From Frankiales bacterium (GTDB lineage: Bacteria; Actinomycetota; Actinomycetes; JAFAQI01): DNA of 22,620 nt. The notes beneath the pieces were generated by a model. It was not told where the DNA came from and searched no databases. It saw nothing but the letters and a program-made list of their open reading frames with translations. Position 1 is the stretch's first letter; each line of letters begins with the position of its first letter. The stretch covers positions 1-22,620 of the forward strand of contig JAFAQI010000521.1 of the NCBI GenBank assembly GCA_019246495.1, written 5' to 3'. This document shows positions 1 through 6,849 of this stretch, piece after piece. The translations under genes and the position numbers were made by a program.

Positions 1-577
1 TGGTGAAGAAGACCGTCAGGCCGCGCTCCTTGTTGAGCTTCTTGATATAGGTCCAGATGTGATTGCGCGTCTGCGGGTCGAGGCCGACCGTCGGCTCGTC
101 GAGGAACAGCACGCGCGGCGCATGCAGCAGTCCGCGTGCGATCTCGAGTCGCCGCTTCATCCCGCCCGAGTACGTCGACACGAGCGCGTCGCGTCGATCC
201 GCGAGACCCACCATCTCGAGGACCTGTGTCGTCCGCTCGCGCAAAGCGGATCGCGGCACGCCGTAGAGCTCGGCGTGCATCCGCAGGTTCTGCTCGGCGG
301 TCAGGTATTGGTCGAGCGTCGGGTCCTGGAAGACGAGACCGATGTCGCGCCGCACCGCCGAGCGCTCGCGGATGATGTCGTGACCGGCAACGCTCGCCGA
401 GCCCGAGGTGGGCTCGACGAGCGTGCACAGCATCTTGATCGTCGTGGACTTGCCCGCGCCGTTGGGTCCGAGGAAGCCGAAGTTCTCGCCGGCCTTGACG
501 TCGAACGAGACGCCGTCGACCGCGACGAGGCTGCCGTAACGCTTCGTCAATCCCTCGACAACCACCGCCGGTTCCAC
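1..577 (-). CDS. ABC transporter ATP-binding protein, DrrA-like (C-terminus cut by window edge)
   Basis: This is the nucleotide-binding subunit of an ABC exporter of the daunorubicin-resistance (DrrA) type, acting on the inner face of the membrane with an ABC-2 permease that is not in the window. The first 192 residues are visible. Walker A is GPNGAGKS, the Q-loop region reads VFQDPTLDQYLT, the signature is YSGGMKRRLEIARG and Walker B is VLFLDEPTVGLDP, in the usual order for this family. The GTG at 575-577 is chosen because the family typically begins a few residues before the conserved EGLTKRYG stretch. The gene follows the VOC gene on the same strand after 37 bp, so they may be co-transcribed. 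The family assignment is firm; the exported substrate cannot be told. Confidence 0.9.
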   Translation of the reverse strand, partial: MEPAVVVEGLTKRYGSLVAVDGVSFDVKAGENFGFLGPNGAGKSTTIKMLCTLVEPTSGSASVAGHDIIRERSAVRRDIGLVFQDPTLDQYLTAEQNLRMHAELYGVPRSALRERTTQVLEMVGLADRRDALVSTYSGGMKRRLEIARGLLHAPRVLFLDEPTVGLDPQTRNHIWTYIKKLNKERGLTVFFT

Positions 578-614
578 ACCGGGGACGCTAGCCGAGCCCA
601 GAAGGGTCAGCCGG

Positions 615-1400
615 TCAGCCGGTCGCCGGCATCGCGTCGTTCGGACCGACGAGGCTGAACTGCGCGCCATTGGGATCCGCCGCGACGGCCAGCCGGCCGT
701 ACGGCGTGTCCTGGGCGGGCTGCACGACGGACCCGCCGAGCGACTGCACCTGCTCGAGACACACGTCGGTGTCGTCGACCGCGAAGTAGACCTTCCAGTG
801 GGCAGGCACGCCCTCGGGCAGGAAGCTGCTCGAGTCCATGATGCCGGCGTGCTGCTGGCCGTCCTTCTCGAAGACGGTGTAGCGGAACTCATCCGTGTCG
901 CCGATGGACTGCGTCGTCCAGCCGAACACGTTGCGATAGAAGTCCACGCTCTTCGCGTGGTCGCGGGTGTGCAGCTCGAACCAACCCGGCGCACCGTGCA
1001 CACGCACCGCGGAAAACCCCGGGTGGTCGCGCGGCTGCCAGATGCCGATGATCGCGCCGCCCGGGTCGACGACTGCGGCCATCGTGCCGAGCGTGTCGAC
1101 GTCCATCGGCTCGACAACGACCTGCCCGCCGTTGGCAACCGCCTTGTCGATCGTCTCCTTTGCCTCCTCGACGCGGAGGTGCACGCCCCAGACGTCGGGC
1201 ATCTCGGGCTGCATCTTGCCCATGCAGCCGGCGATGCGCTTGTTCTCGCGGCGGAAGTTGAAGTACCCCCCGAACTTCTCCTCCGCGTCCTCCGCGGTCC
1301 AGCCGAACAGCCGGGTGTAGAACTCCCGGCTCCGCGCCACGTCGCCGGTCATCAGATCGACCCAGCAGGGCGCTCCGACCGGGATCATTTCCTCGGGCAT
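615..1400 (-). CDS. VOC (glyoxalase/bleomycin-resistance) family protein with two domains
   Basis: A 261-residue protein made of two vicinal-oxygen-chelate modules, at about residues 8-122 and 136-255. Both show the family pattern of an opening PxWxxL/PGWFEL strand, the SxxFYxxxFGWT motif (SREFYTRLFGWT and SVDFYRNVFGWT) and a closing DPxGAxxxxx strand. Such tandem VOC proteins are common in Streptomyces and relatives, usually annotated as hydroxylase, glyoxalase or resistance protein without a defined substrate. The start has a good ribosome binding site, GAAGGAG, six bases upstream. The next gene on this strand is the partial ABC ATPase. The enzymatic activity and metal cannot be deduced. 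Confidence 0.88.
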   Translation of the reverse strand: MPEEMIPVGAPCWVDLMTGDVARSREFYTRLFGWTAEDAEEKFGGYFNFRRENKRIAGCMGKMQPEMPDVWGVHLRVEEAKETIDKAVANGGQVVVEPMDVDTLGTMAAVVDPGGAIIGIWQPRDHPGFSAVRVHGAPGWFELHTRDHAKSVDFYRNVFGWTTQSIGDTDEFRYTVFEKDGQQHAGIMDSSSFLPEGVPAHWKVYFAVDDTDVCLEQVQSLGGSVVQPAQDTPYGRLAVAADPNGAQFSLVGPNDAMPATG

Positions 1401-1570
1401 CTCGTGCTCCTTCGTGTCGTCGGTGCCCTACATCCGGTACGACGTCCCGCCGCCGCGAAACTCATCGCCGGCTCCGCCGTTGCCAGGGTGTCGTCGCTCC
1501 CACTCCGGGGAAGGCGAACCGCGACACCGAATCTGTCATCGAACCGCCGGCCGGCACCAGGAGAACTGCG

Positions 1571-3109
1571 ATGTTGCGTGTCCCCGCCTTCCGGCGCAGC
1601 CTCGTCGCCGCGGTCGCCCTCGCGATCGCCGTGCCCGCGGTCGCCGCAACCGCAGCAGACGGCGATGGGTCTGGCGTCGGGCGCGGACCCAAGCCGGGCT
1701 CGGCGGCGTACCTCGCTCGCGACGCCCAGAACATTGCCGACGCCTACGGCCGGCAGACCGGTCCGGGCGGCCAGTTCACAGCCGCCTACGTCCAGGCCGC
1801 GCTCAACGAGCAGGGCGCGCAGGGCATGGCGCAGCTGTTCGAGCAGGCGGCCGAGCCGACTCGTCCGGCGCTGGACCCAGGGGAGGTCGTGCCGGGCTGG
1901 AACTCCGGCAACCCGTTCCGCTACCACTGGGCCGGCAAGCGCGGGCTGATCGTCCCGGTCACCTACACGAACCGCTACGGCGCCCTCATCCGCGGCGATG
2001 TCTTCGCGCCGCTGCCCGGCGCCCGTGACCCCTACACCCACCGCCGGTTGCGCCCGCCGTATCCAGGCGTCGTCATCACAACGGGTTCGGTCCAGGGCAG
2101 CGAGCGGATGTATTGGTGGCTCGCCGAGGACCTCGCCGAGCGCGGCTACGTCGTGCTCACCTACGACGTGCAGGGCCAGGGCCGAAGCGAGACGTTCGGT
2201 CACCAGGGCCCGATTGCCGACCTGCCCTACTGCGACCTCGGCGCGAAGACCGTGCCCGGCGAGCAGGATCCGTGTCCGGGGGTGCCGTTCCAGCAGCCGG
2301 CGAACTTCGTCTTTGGCACCGAGGACGCGATCGACTTCTTCCTCGCGACGCCGGCGCATCGCTATCGCAACCCGCACGCCGGCAGCGCCGAGGTCGATCA
2401 CTACAACCCGCTGTGGCGGTTGTTCGACCGGTCGCCCGACCGGCAGACGGTGACGCCGGGCCGGACCACTCGGCTCGCGATCGTCGGTCACTCGCTCGGC
2501 GCGATGGCCGTCTCTTACGTCCAGGCGGTCGACAAGCGGGTCGAGGCAGTGGTCGCGCTCGACAAGCTCGCCAGCTCGCCGGGCTTCTCCGCGATGGGCA
2601 AGATGCGTCCCGTCGTACCAGGTCTCGGGGTTCAGTCGGAGTACGGCTTCAACGTCGCGCCCTACTTCGCCAACCCTGGGTTGTTCAACGGCGCCGCGGT
2701 CGCGTCACCCGACAAGGCGCCGGACCCCAAGCGCGAGGAGAAGACCGGGTACGACGGCTGGCGCGCGAAGAACGTCGACACGATGGTGATCGTGCCGCGG
2801 GCATCGACGCATCTCGAATACACCGACATCCCGTGGGTGCTGCCGGCGTCGCGTTACGGCCAGGACGTGGCGAGCTACTACACGCAGGCCTGGCTGGACA
2901 CCTACGTCAAGCACGACCCGGCGGGGGACCGGGCGCTGCTCGCGACGAGGTTCCGCTACCTCGAGCCGTCCGCCGGATATGCCTGGCGACCGGTCACGTT
3001 GCACCGCGCGCAGCGGGTGTCGTTCTACTTCTGCTCCGGCTACTCGCTCCGTACGCCGAACGGCGGGCGGCTCGTGAACGACGACCTCGCGCACGTCGGC
3101 TGCCGATAG
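1571..3109 (+). CDS. Secreted alpha/beta hydrolase
   Basis: A 512-residue protein with an N-terminal Sec-type signal: a short basic start (RVPAFRRS), a hydrophobic run and an A-x-A-type end near residue 28. The nucleophile elbow GHSLG occupies residues 306-310, with Ser308 the likely catalytic serine. Before it lie the usual strand-turn elements YPGVVITTGSVQGSE and YVVLTYDVQGQGRSE, as in lipase/esterase-like hydrolases. A likely acid and histidine lie in the last third (for example the ASTHLEYTDIP stretch) but were not assigned with certainty. AGGAG seven bases before the ATG supports the start. A CxxG-rich end with two cysteines could form a disulfide outside the cell. The substrate is unknown, and it could be a lipase, esterase or peptidase-like hydrolase. 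Confidence 0.85.
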   Translation: MLRVPAFRRSLVAAVALAIAVPAVAATAADGDGSGVGRGPKPGSAAYLARDAQNIADAYGRQTGPGGQFTAAYVQAALNEQGAQGMAQLFEQAAEPTRPALDPGEVVPGWNSGNPFRYHWAGKRGLIVPVTYTNRYGALIRGDVFAPLPGARDPYTHRRLRPPYPGVVITTGSVQGSERMYWWLAEDLAERGYVVLTYDVQGQGRSETFGHQGPIADLPYCDLGAKTVPGEQDPCPGVPFQQPANFVFGTEDAIDFFLATPAHRYRNPHAGSAEVDHYNPLWRLFDRSPDRQTVTPGRTTRLAIVGHSLGAMAVSYVQAVDKRVEAVVALDKLASSPGFSAMGKMRPVVPGLGVQSEYGFNVAPYFANPGLFNGAAVASPDKAPDPKREEKTGYDGWRAKNVDTMVIVPRASTHLEYTDIPWVLPASRYGQDVASYYTQAWLDTYVKHDPAGDRALLATRFRYLEPSAGYAWRPVTLHRAQRVSFYFCSGYSLRTPNGGRLVNDDLAHVGCR

Positions 3110-3147
3110 CCGTGCGCCGGCCGCCGACTCTTGTCGGAGGCATCTCG

Positions 3148-3153
3148 TAGTCT
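3148..3153 (+). promoter_or_regulatory. Leaderless -10 element for the MFS gene
   Basis: TAGTCT fits the actinobacterial TANNNT -10 pattern and ends seven bases before the ATG at 3161. This would place the transcript start at or next to the start codon. No convincing -35 was seen. The element supports the ATG over the upstream in-frame TTG at 3131. Confidence 0.5.
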
Positions 3154-3160
3154 CGACGTA

Positions 3161-4627
3161 ATGACCGGGCAGTTGACCGACCGCGCCGTGCCCCGCGCCG
3201 GCAGGCAACGCGAACACTCCTCCGACGGCGTCATCCTTGCGCTCGTCTGCCTCGCGCAGTTCATGGTCGTGCTCGACGTGTCGATCGTGAACGTCGCGCT
3301 TCCGTCGATCGGCCGCGAGCTGCACTACTCGGCGACCGGTCTGCAGTGGGTCGTCAACGCTTATGTGTTGACGTTCGCCGGCTTCCTGCTGCTAGGCGGC
3401 CGCGCGGCCGACCTGTTCGGCCGCCGTCGCGTGTTCATCGTGGGTCTCGCGCTGTTCTCCATCGCAAGCCTTCTCGGCGGTTTCGCACAGAGCTCGTGGC
3501 AGCTGACGGCGGCGCGGGCGGCGCAGGGTCTCGGCGGCGCGGTGCTGTCGCCGGCGACGCTCACGATCATCATGACGACGTTCACCGACGGCCGGAGCCG
3601 GCACCGCGCGATCGGCATGTGGAGTGCGGTCGCGGGCGCCGGTGGCGCGTCCGGCGCGATCCTCGGCGGTGTCCTGACGTCCGGGCTGTCGTGGCGGTGG
3701 GTGCTGTTCGTCAACGTGCCGATCGGCGCGATCGCGATCGTTGCGGCGTGGACGTTCTTGACCGAGACCCGCAGCCTCGACAGTGATCGCAGCCTCGACG
3801 TCGCCGGCGCGGTCACGGCGACCGCCGGCCTGGGCTCGTTGGTCTACGGCATTGTCGGAACTGACTCCTACGGCTGGGGGTCGTCGCACACGCTGATCCC
3901 CATCGCCATCAGCGTCGTGCTGCTCGCGGTCTTCTTCTACATCCAGGCCCGTGTCGCCGCGCGGCCGCTGATGCCGCTGTCGCTGTTCAAGTCGCGTTCG
4001 CTGTCGGTCGCAAACGCGGTGATGATGTTGATCGGCGTCGTCTTCTTCTCGATGTGGTATTTCCTCACGCTCTATCTGCAGTACGTGCACGGCTATTCGC
4101 CGTTGAAAGCCGGGCTGTTGTTCTTCCCGATGGGCCTGACGATCATCGTCGGCGCGCAGATCGCGGCGCGGATCGTGACCGATCTCGGCCCGCGACGCGT
4201 GCTGGCCATCGGCCTCGCCCTCGCGGCCGTCGGATTCCTGCTGCTCGCGCAGCTCGACGCGACGAGCTCCTATGTCCGCGGTGTGCTGCCCGGCAGCCTG
4301 CTGATCACGATGGGCGCGGGGCTCTCGTTCACGCCGGTCGCGGCCGCGGCGACGAGCGGTGTTGCGCCGCAGCTGGCCGGTCTCGCCTCGGGCGTGCTCA
4401 ACACGTCGCGTCAGGTCGGCGGCTCGATCGGCCTGGCTGCGCTGGCGACACTTGCGACTGCGCGGACCAACGACGTTCTCGGTGGCCGCCGGCTGGTCGG
4501 CGCGGTCGGGAGCGCGGCGCGGACGAGCGGCTACGACCGCGCGTTCCTCGTCGCTGCGGCTGTGGTCGTGGTGGCTCTGCTCGGTACGGCGCTGCTGCCG
4601 CGGCACGTCCGTCCGCCGGTCGGCTGA
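3161..4627 (+). CDS. MFS drug exporter of the DHA2 (EmrB/QacA) 14-TM family
   Basis: A 488-residue polytopic membrane protein that would export small molecules by proton antiport. Near the N-terminus it carries the DHA2 signatures LDVSIVNVALPSIGREL and WVVNAYVLTFAGFLLLGGRAADLFGRRR (motif A). Further on it has the antiporter-type SAVAGAGGASGAILGGVL stretch and about 14 hydrophobic segments. Length is normal for the family. The ATG at 3161 is preferred because a TAGTCT -10 box lies seven bases upstream; a TTG at 3131 would add ten residues. It ends three bases from the stop of the convergent ABC permease, inside a perfect palindrome. The substrate is unknown. The hydrolase upstream is 51 bp away, but the promoter suggests independent transcription. 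Confidence 0.9.
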   Translation: MTGQLTDRAVPRAGRQREHSSDGVILALVCLAQFMVVLDVSIVNVALPSIGRELHYSATGLQWVVNAYVLTFAGFLLLGGRAADLFGRRRVFIVGLALFSIASLLGGFAQSSWQLTAARAAQGLGGAVLSPATLTIIMTTFTDGRSRHRAIGMWSAVAGAGGASGAILGGVLTSGLSWRWVLFVNVPIGAIAIVAAWTFLTETRSLDSDRSLDVAGAVTATAGLGSLVYGIVGTDSYGWGSSHTLIPIAISVVLLAVFFYIQARVAARPLMPLSLFKSRSLSVANAVMMLIGVVFFSMWYFLTLYLQYVHGYSPLKAGLLFFPMGLTIIVGAQIAARIVTDLGPRRVLAIGLALAAVGFLLLAQLDATSSYVRGVLPGSLLITMGAGLSFTPVAAAATSGVAPQLAGLASGVLNTSRQVGGSIGLAALATLATARTNDVLGGRRLVGAVGSAARTSGYDRAFLVAAAVVVVALLGTALLPRHVRPPVG

Positions 4628-4637
4628 CAGTCAGCCG
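4621..4637. terminator. Perfect palindrome holding both convergent stop codons
   Basis: CGGCTGA-CAG-TCAGCCG is a perfect 7-bp stem with a 3-base loop. The TGA in the left arm is the stop of the MFS gene and the TCA in the right arm is the TGA stop of the opposite-strand permease. It could act as a short bidirectional hairpin terminator, but no T-tract follows on either strand. Confidence 0.5.
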
Positions 4638-5365
4638 CGGTGGCGGGCGGCGCGGCCGGAGACCGTGAGGCCCAGCGCGCACCAGGCAGCGACGACCGCG
4701 AACGCAAGCCACCGGCTGACGTCGTACCGTCCGGTCAGTCCGCCGCGCATGATGTCCGACATGTAGGTGACCGGCAGCGCGCGGTGCACGTCCTGCAGCC
4801 ATACCGGCAGCCGGTCCAGCGGGAAGTTGATCGGCGAGAACAGCAGCAGCGCGATCGACACGAACGAGCTGACCTGGCTCGTCGCGTTGGGCGGCAGCGC
4901 GACCGCGATCGCGTAGCCCACCGCCGATGCGGTGAGGGCGACGAGGATGACGGCGGGTACGACGAGACCGCTGATGTTGAGATGCAGCCCGAACCGCAGG
5001 TTGGCCAGCAGCAACGTCACCACCGCGCCGGGAAGCTGGATCAGCATCCAGAAGGTCACGTCGGCGAACATCGGCGCGAGCCGGGGGACGGGCAGCGCGG
5101 CGACGTAGGTGAACTTGCCGGTCGAGCGGTTCTGAGCGACTTCCTGTGGCAGTGCGGTCAGGCCCATGAGGATCAGGCTCAGCGTCGGCGCGCCGGTCGC
5201 GAAGTAGAGGACAACGGTGCTCGTCAGGTGCGGGACGAGGAAGCTGAAGCCGAAGATGACGCCGACGCCGAGCGCGACCTGGATGCCGGCGAGCAAGGGA
5301 AGCAGCGGGCGGTAGCGCAAGTACTGCCAGCGAAGCAGCAGCACATAGCTGCGGACGCTGTTCAT
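4631..5365 (-). CDS. ABC-2 type transporter permease
   Basis: A 244-residue integral membrane protein with about six hydrophobic segments, at roughly residues 20-45, 52-70, 100-120, 130-155, 165-180 and 222-238. The family-typical run before the last segment reads LLLFSPINFPLDRLPVWLQDVHRALPVTYMSDIMRG. This matches ABC-2/DrrB-like permeases, which pair with a separate ATPase to form an exporter. The ATG at 5363-5365 overlaps the stop of the upstream ATPase gene as ATGA, which fixes both the start and the pairing. It is the last gene of the RHH-ATPase-permease operon. The exported substrate is unknown. Confidence 0.9.
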   Translation of the reverse strand: MNSVRSYVLLLRWQYLRYRPLLPLLAGIQVALGVGVIFGFSFLVPHLTSTVVLYFATGAPTLSLILMGLTALPQEVAQNRSTGKFTYVAALPVPRLAPMFADVTFWMLIQLPGAVVTLLLANLRFGLHLNISGLVVPAVILVALTASAVGYAIAVALPPNATSQVSSFVSIALLLFSPINFPLDRLPVWLQDVHRALPVTYMSDIMRGGLTGRYDVSRWLAFAVVAAWCALGLTVSGRAARHRG

Positions 5366-6288
5366 GCCGCGCTCGCCTCGGCCTCGACCCAGCGGGCATA
5401 GACGTCCTCGAGCGAAGCCGCGGTCAGGCTGAACTCCACGATGGTCCCCTCGTCCTGCGCCGATTGCGCCCACGCGACTGCGGCCGCGACGTCGTGGTGC
5501 TGCACGTGCGCAAGCAGCCGGCGTCCGGTGACCGAACTGAGGGTGATGGCGGCGGGAAGCCGCGGCACGTTCGTCGGGTCGTCGAGCGCGCAGTCGAGTC
5601 GCAGCGGTGCACCGAGCTGTGCCTTGAGTGACGCCGGAGGGCCTTGCGCGAGCACGCGTCCGCCGCCGATGATCGCGAGCCGGTCGACGCAGCGCTCGGC
5701 CTCCAGGACGTTGTGCGTGACGAGCAGCACGGCGGCACCGTCATCGGCGACCTTGCGGATCTCCTGCCACAGCGCGCGTCGCCGCAAGGGGTCGACGTCG
5801 TTGGTCGGCTCGTCGAGGACGACGACGCGGCCGGGGACGACGGCGGCCATGCAGAAACCGGTGAGCCGCGCCATCCCTCCGGACATCGGTACGGCGCGGT
5901 CCGCGACGTCGGCGAGGTCGAGTGCGTCGAGCAGCTCCGATGCGCGGGTTCGCACGGTCGCCTTGCGCCCGCCGCGGATGGCGCCGATCAGCTCGATCGC
6001 TTCGCGCGCACTCAGGCCGTCCACCGGGGCTGCCGCTTGCGGCTGGAAGCTGCACATGCGTCGCGCGGCCGCGGGGTCGGCGATCGCGTCGACGTCCCCG
6101 ATGCGGATCGTGCCTTCGTCGGGGAGCAGCAGGCCGAGCACCTGGCTGACGAGTGTCGTCTTGCCCGCGCCGTTGGGACCCAGCAGACCGAAGACCTCGC
6201 CGGCGGCGACGTCGAGGCAGATGTCGTCGTTCGCGAGCACGCCGCCGCGATAGCGCTTCGTCACGTGCTCGACCTGCAGCAGCGTCAT
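5362..6288 (-). CDS. ABC transporter ATP-binding protein with a divergent signature motif
   Basis: A 308-residue ABC ATPase that would power the permease encoded after it. Walker A is GPNGAGKT (37-44), the Q-loop region is FQPQ (81-84), Walker B is VVVLDEP (155-161) and the H-loop is LVTHN with His192. The signature reads MSGGMARL (135-142) instead of LSGGQ-x-R, so Gln is replaced by Met. Residues after about 220 form the C-terminal extension common in DrrA/CcmA-like exporters. The ATG at 6288 lies one base after the stop of the RHH gene, so translation is probably coupled. A longer in-frame extension to 6615 is rejected because it runs through the RHH gene and reads as low-complexity sequence. 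Confidence 0.92.
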   Translation of the reverse strand: MTLLQVEHVTKRYRGGVLANDDICLDVAAGEVFGLLGPNGAGKTTLVSQVLGLLLPDEGTIRIGDVDAIADPAAARRMCSFQPQAAAPVDGLSAREAIELIGAIRGGRKATVRTRASELLDALDLADVADRAVPMSGGMARLTGFCMAAVVPGRVVVLDEPTNDVDPLRRRALWQEIRKVADDGAAVLLVTHNVLEAERCVDRLAIIGGGRVLAQGPPASLKAQLGAPLRLDCALDDPTNVPRLPAAITLSSVTGRRLLAHVQHHDVAAAVAWAQSAQDEGTIVEFSLTAASLEDVYARWVEAEASAA

Positions 6289-6289
6289 G

Positions 6290-6694
6290 TCACAGCTCCA
6301 AGTTGTCGCCGCCGCGGATGATGCGGTCGTCGATCCGTTTGAGGACGGCATCGGGACCGCGTACGGCGCCGAAGATCCGGATCCGGTCGATCGTCGCGTC
6401 GGCGAGGTCTGGCGTGACGCTGCCCTGGATGCGCAGGACGCCGACGACGAACATCGACAGCCGGCGCTTGGTGGCCAGTGCGGTCTCGAGCTCGCTGCGC
6501 ATGAGCAGCTGGTAACCGATACGCGCGTCGGTGTGGGTGACCCGGCGTACGGCGTCGTCGTGGCTGTCCAGCACGAGGCGGATGCCGTTGCGGATGACGT
6601 CGGTGCGGCTGGCAAAGAGGCCGGCCGCGACCAGGACGTCGATCTTGCCGAGCTCCGCCGCCGGCAGGTTGACGCAGACCTTCTCGGTCTCCAT
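6290..6694 (-). CDS. Ribbon-helix-helix (CopG/MetJ-type) transcriptional regulator
   Basis: A 134-residue protein. Residues 5-45 fit the ribbon-helix-helix fold: a short beta strand (KVCVNLP), helix A (AAELGKIDVLVAAGL), the turn FASRTD and helix B (VIRNGIRLVLD). RHH proteins bind DNA as dimers through the strand, usually at short tandem repeats. Residues 78-125 hold two similar strand-rich pieces, MFVVGVLRIQGSV and IRIFGAVRGPDAV, of unknown function and absent from short antitoxins. The ATG at 6694 has AGGGG five bases upstream; the earlier ATG at 6709 has a GGAG that is too close. It is the first gene of the exporter operon, and a tandem 9-bp repeat sits in its leader, so it probably represses its own operon, perhaps sensing the exported compound. 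Confidence 0.82.
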   Translation of the reverse strand: METEKVCVNLPAAELGKIDVLVAAGLFASRTDVIRNGIRLVLDSHDDAVRRVTHTDARIGYQLLMRSELETALATKRRLSMFVVGVLRIQGSVTPDLADATIDRIRIFGAVRGPDAVLKRIDDRIIRGGDNLEL

Positions 6695-6717
6695 CTGAAC
6701 CCCTGTCATGCTCCGTG

Positions 6718-6737
6718 TGGATTCCAATTGGATTCCA
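6718..6737. promoter_or_regulatory. Tandem 9-bp operator for the RHH regulator
   Basis: TGGATTCCA occurs at 6718-6726 and again at 6729-6737, a period of 11 bp, about one helical turn. Each copy is itself a dyad (TGGA-T-TCCA) and the junction adds CCAATTGG. It starts two bases downstream of the -10 box of the RHH operon, over the expected transcript start, where a bound repressor would block initiation. A related 8/9 copy, TGGATTCCC, lies at 6883-6891 inside the divergent gene. Confidence 0.72.
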
Positions 6738-6774
6738 GGAGTATGCAGACGCGCGGCAGTTCTGGCAATACTCC
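6738..6774. repeat. Inverted repeat framing the RHH operon promoter
   Basis: GGAGTAT at 6738-6744 and its exact complement ATACTCC at 6768-6774 are separated by 23 bp, centre to centre 30 bp. The left arm overlaps the -10 box and the right arm overlaps the upstream edge of the -35 box. It could be a second regulator site; chance cannot be excluded for 7-bp arms. Confidence 0.45.
6740..6768 (-). promoter_or_regulatory. Sigma70-type promoter of the RHH-ABC operon
   Basis: On the minus strand, TTGCCA (6763-6768) is followed by a 17-bp spacer and CATACT (6740-6745), each close to consensus at the optimal distance. The predicted start falls inside the tandem TGGATTCCA repeat, leaving a leader of about 40 bases that contains the AGGGG ribosome binding site. 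Confidence 0.65.
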
Positions 6775-6825
6775 TCGGGGTGCGGGATGGTTCCGAGTTT
6801 TGCTGCGCGGAGCCGAGAGGTCGTC

Positions 6826-6831
6826 TAGCCT
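6826..6831 (+). promoter_or_regulatory. -10 element for the cNMP-binding-domain gene
   Basis: TAGCCT fits the TANNNT pattern seen before other genes here. It lies nine bases before GTG 6841 and 18 before GTG 6850. A start of transcription near 6838 would leave room for the GAGGTGG ribosome binding site used by the 6850 start. No clear -35 was seen. Confidence 0.4.
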
Positions 6832-6849
6832 GCGCGCGAGGTGGTTCCC

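Noticed and set aside
3131..3160. TTG start at 3131 for the MFS protein
   Set aside because: It has no ribosome binding site, and the -10 box at 3148-3153 points to ATG 3161. The nine residues before the ATG carry no feature.
3392..4606. 404-residue open frame on minus, antisense to the MFS gene
   Set aside because: Highly charged, Arg/Glu/Asp-rich product with no fold signal, mirroring a membrane protein gene.
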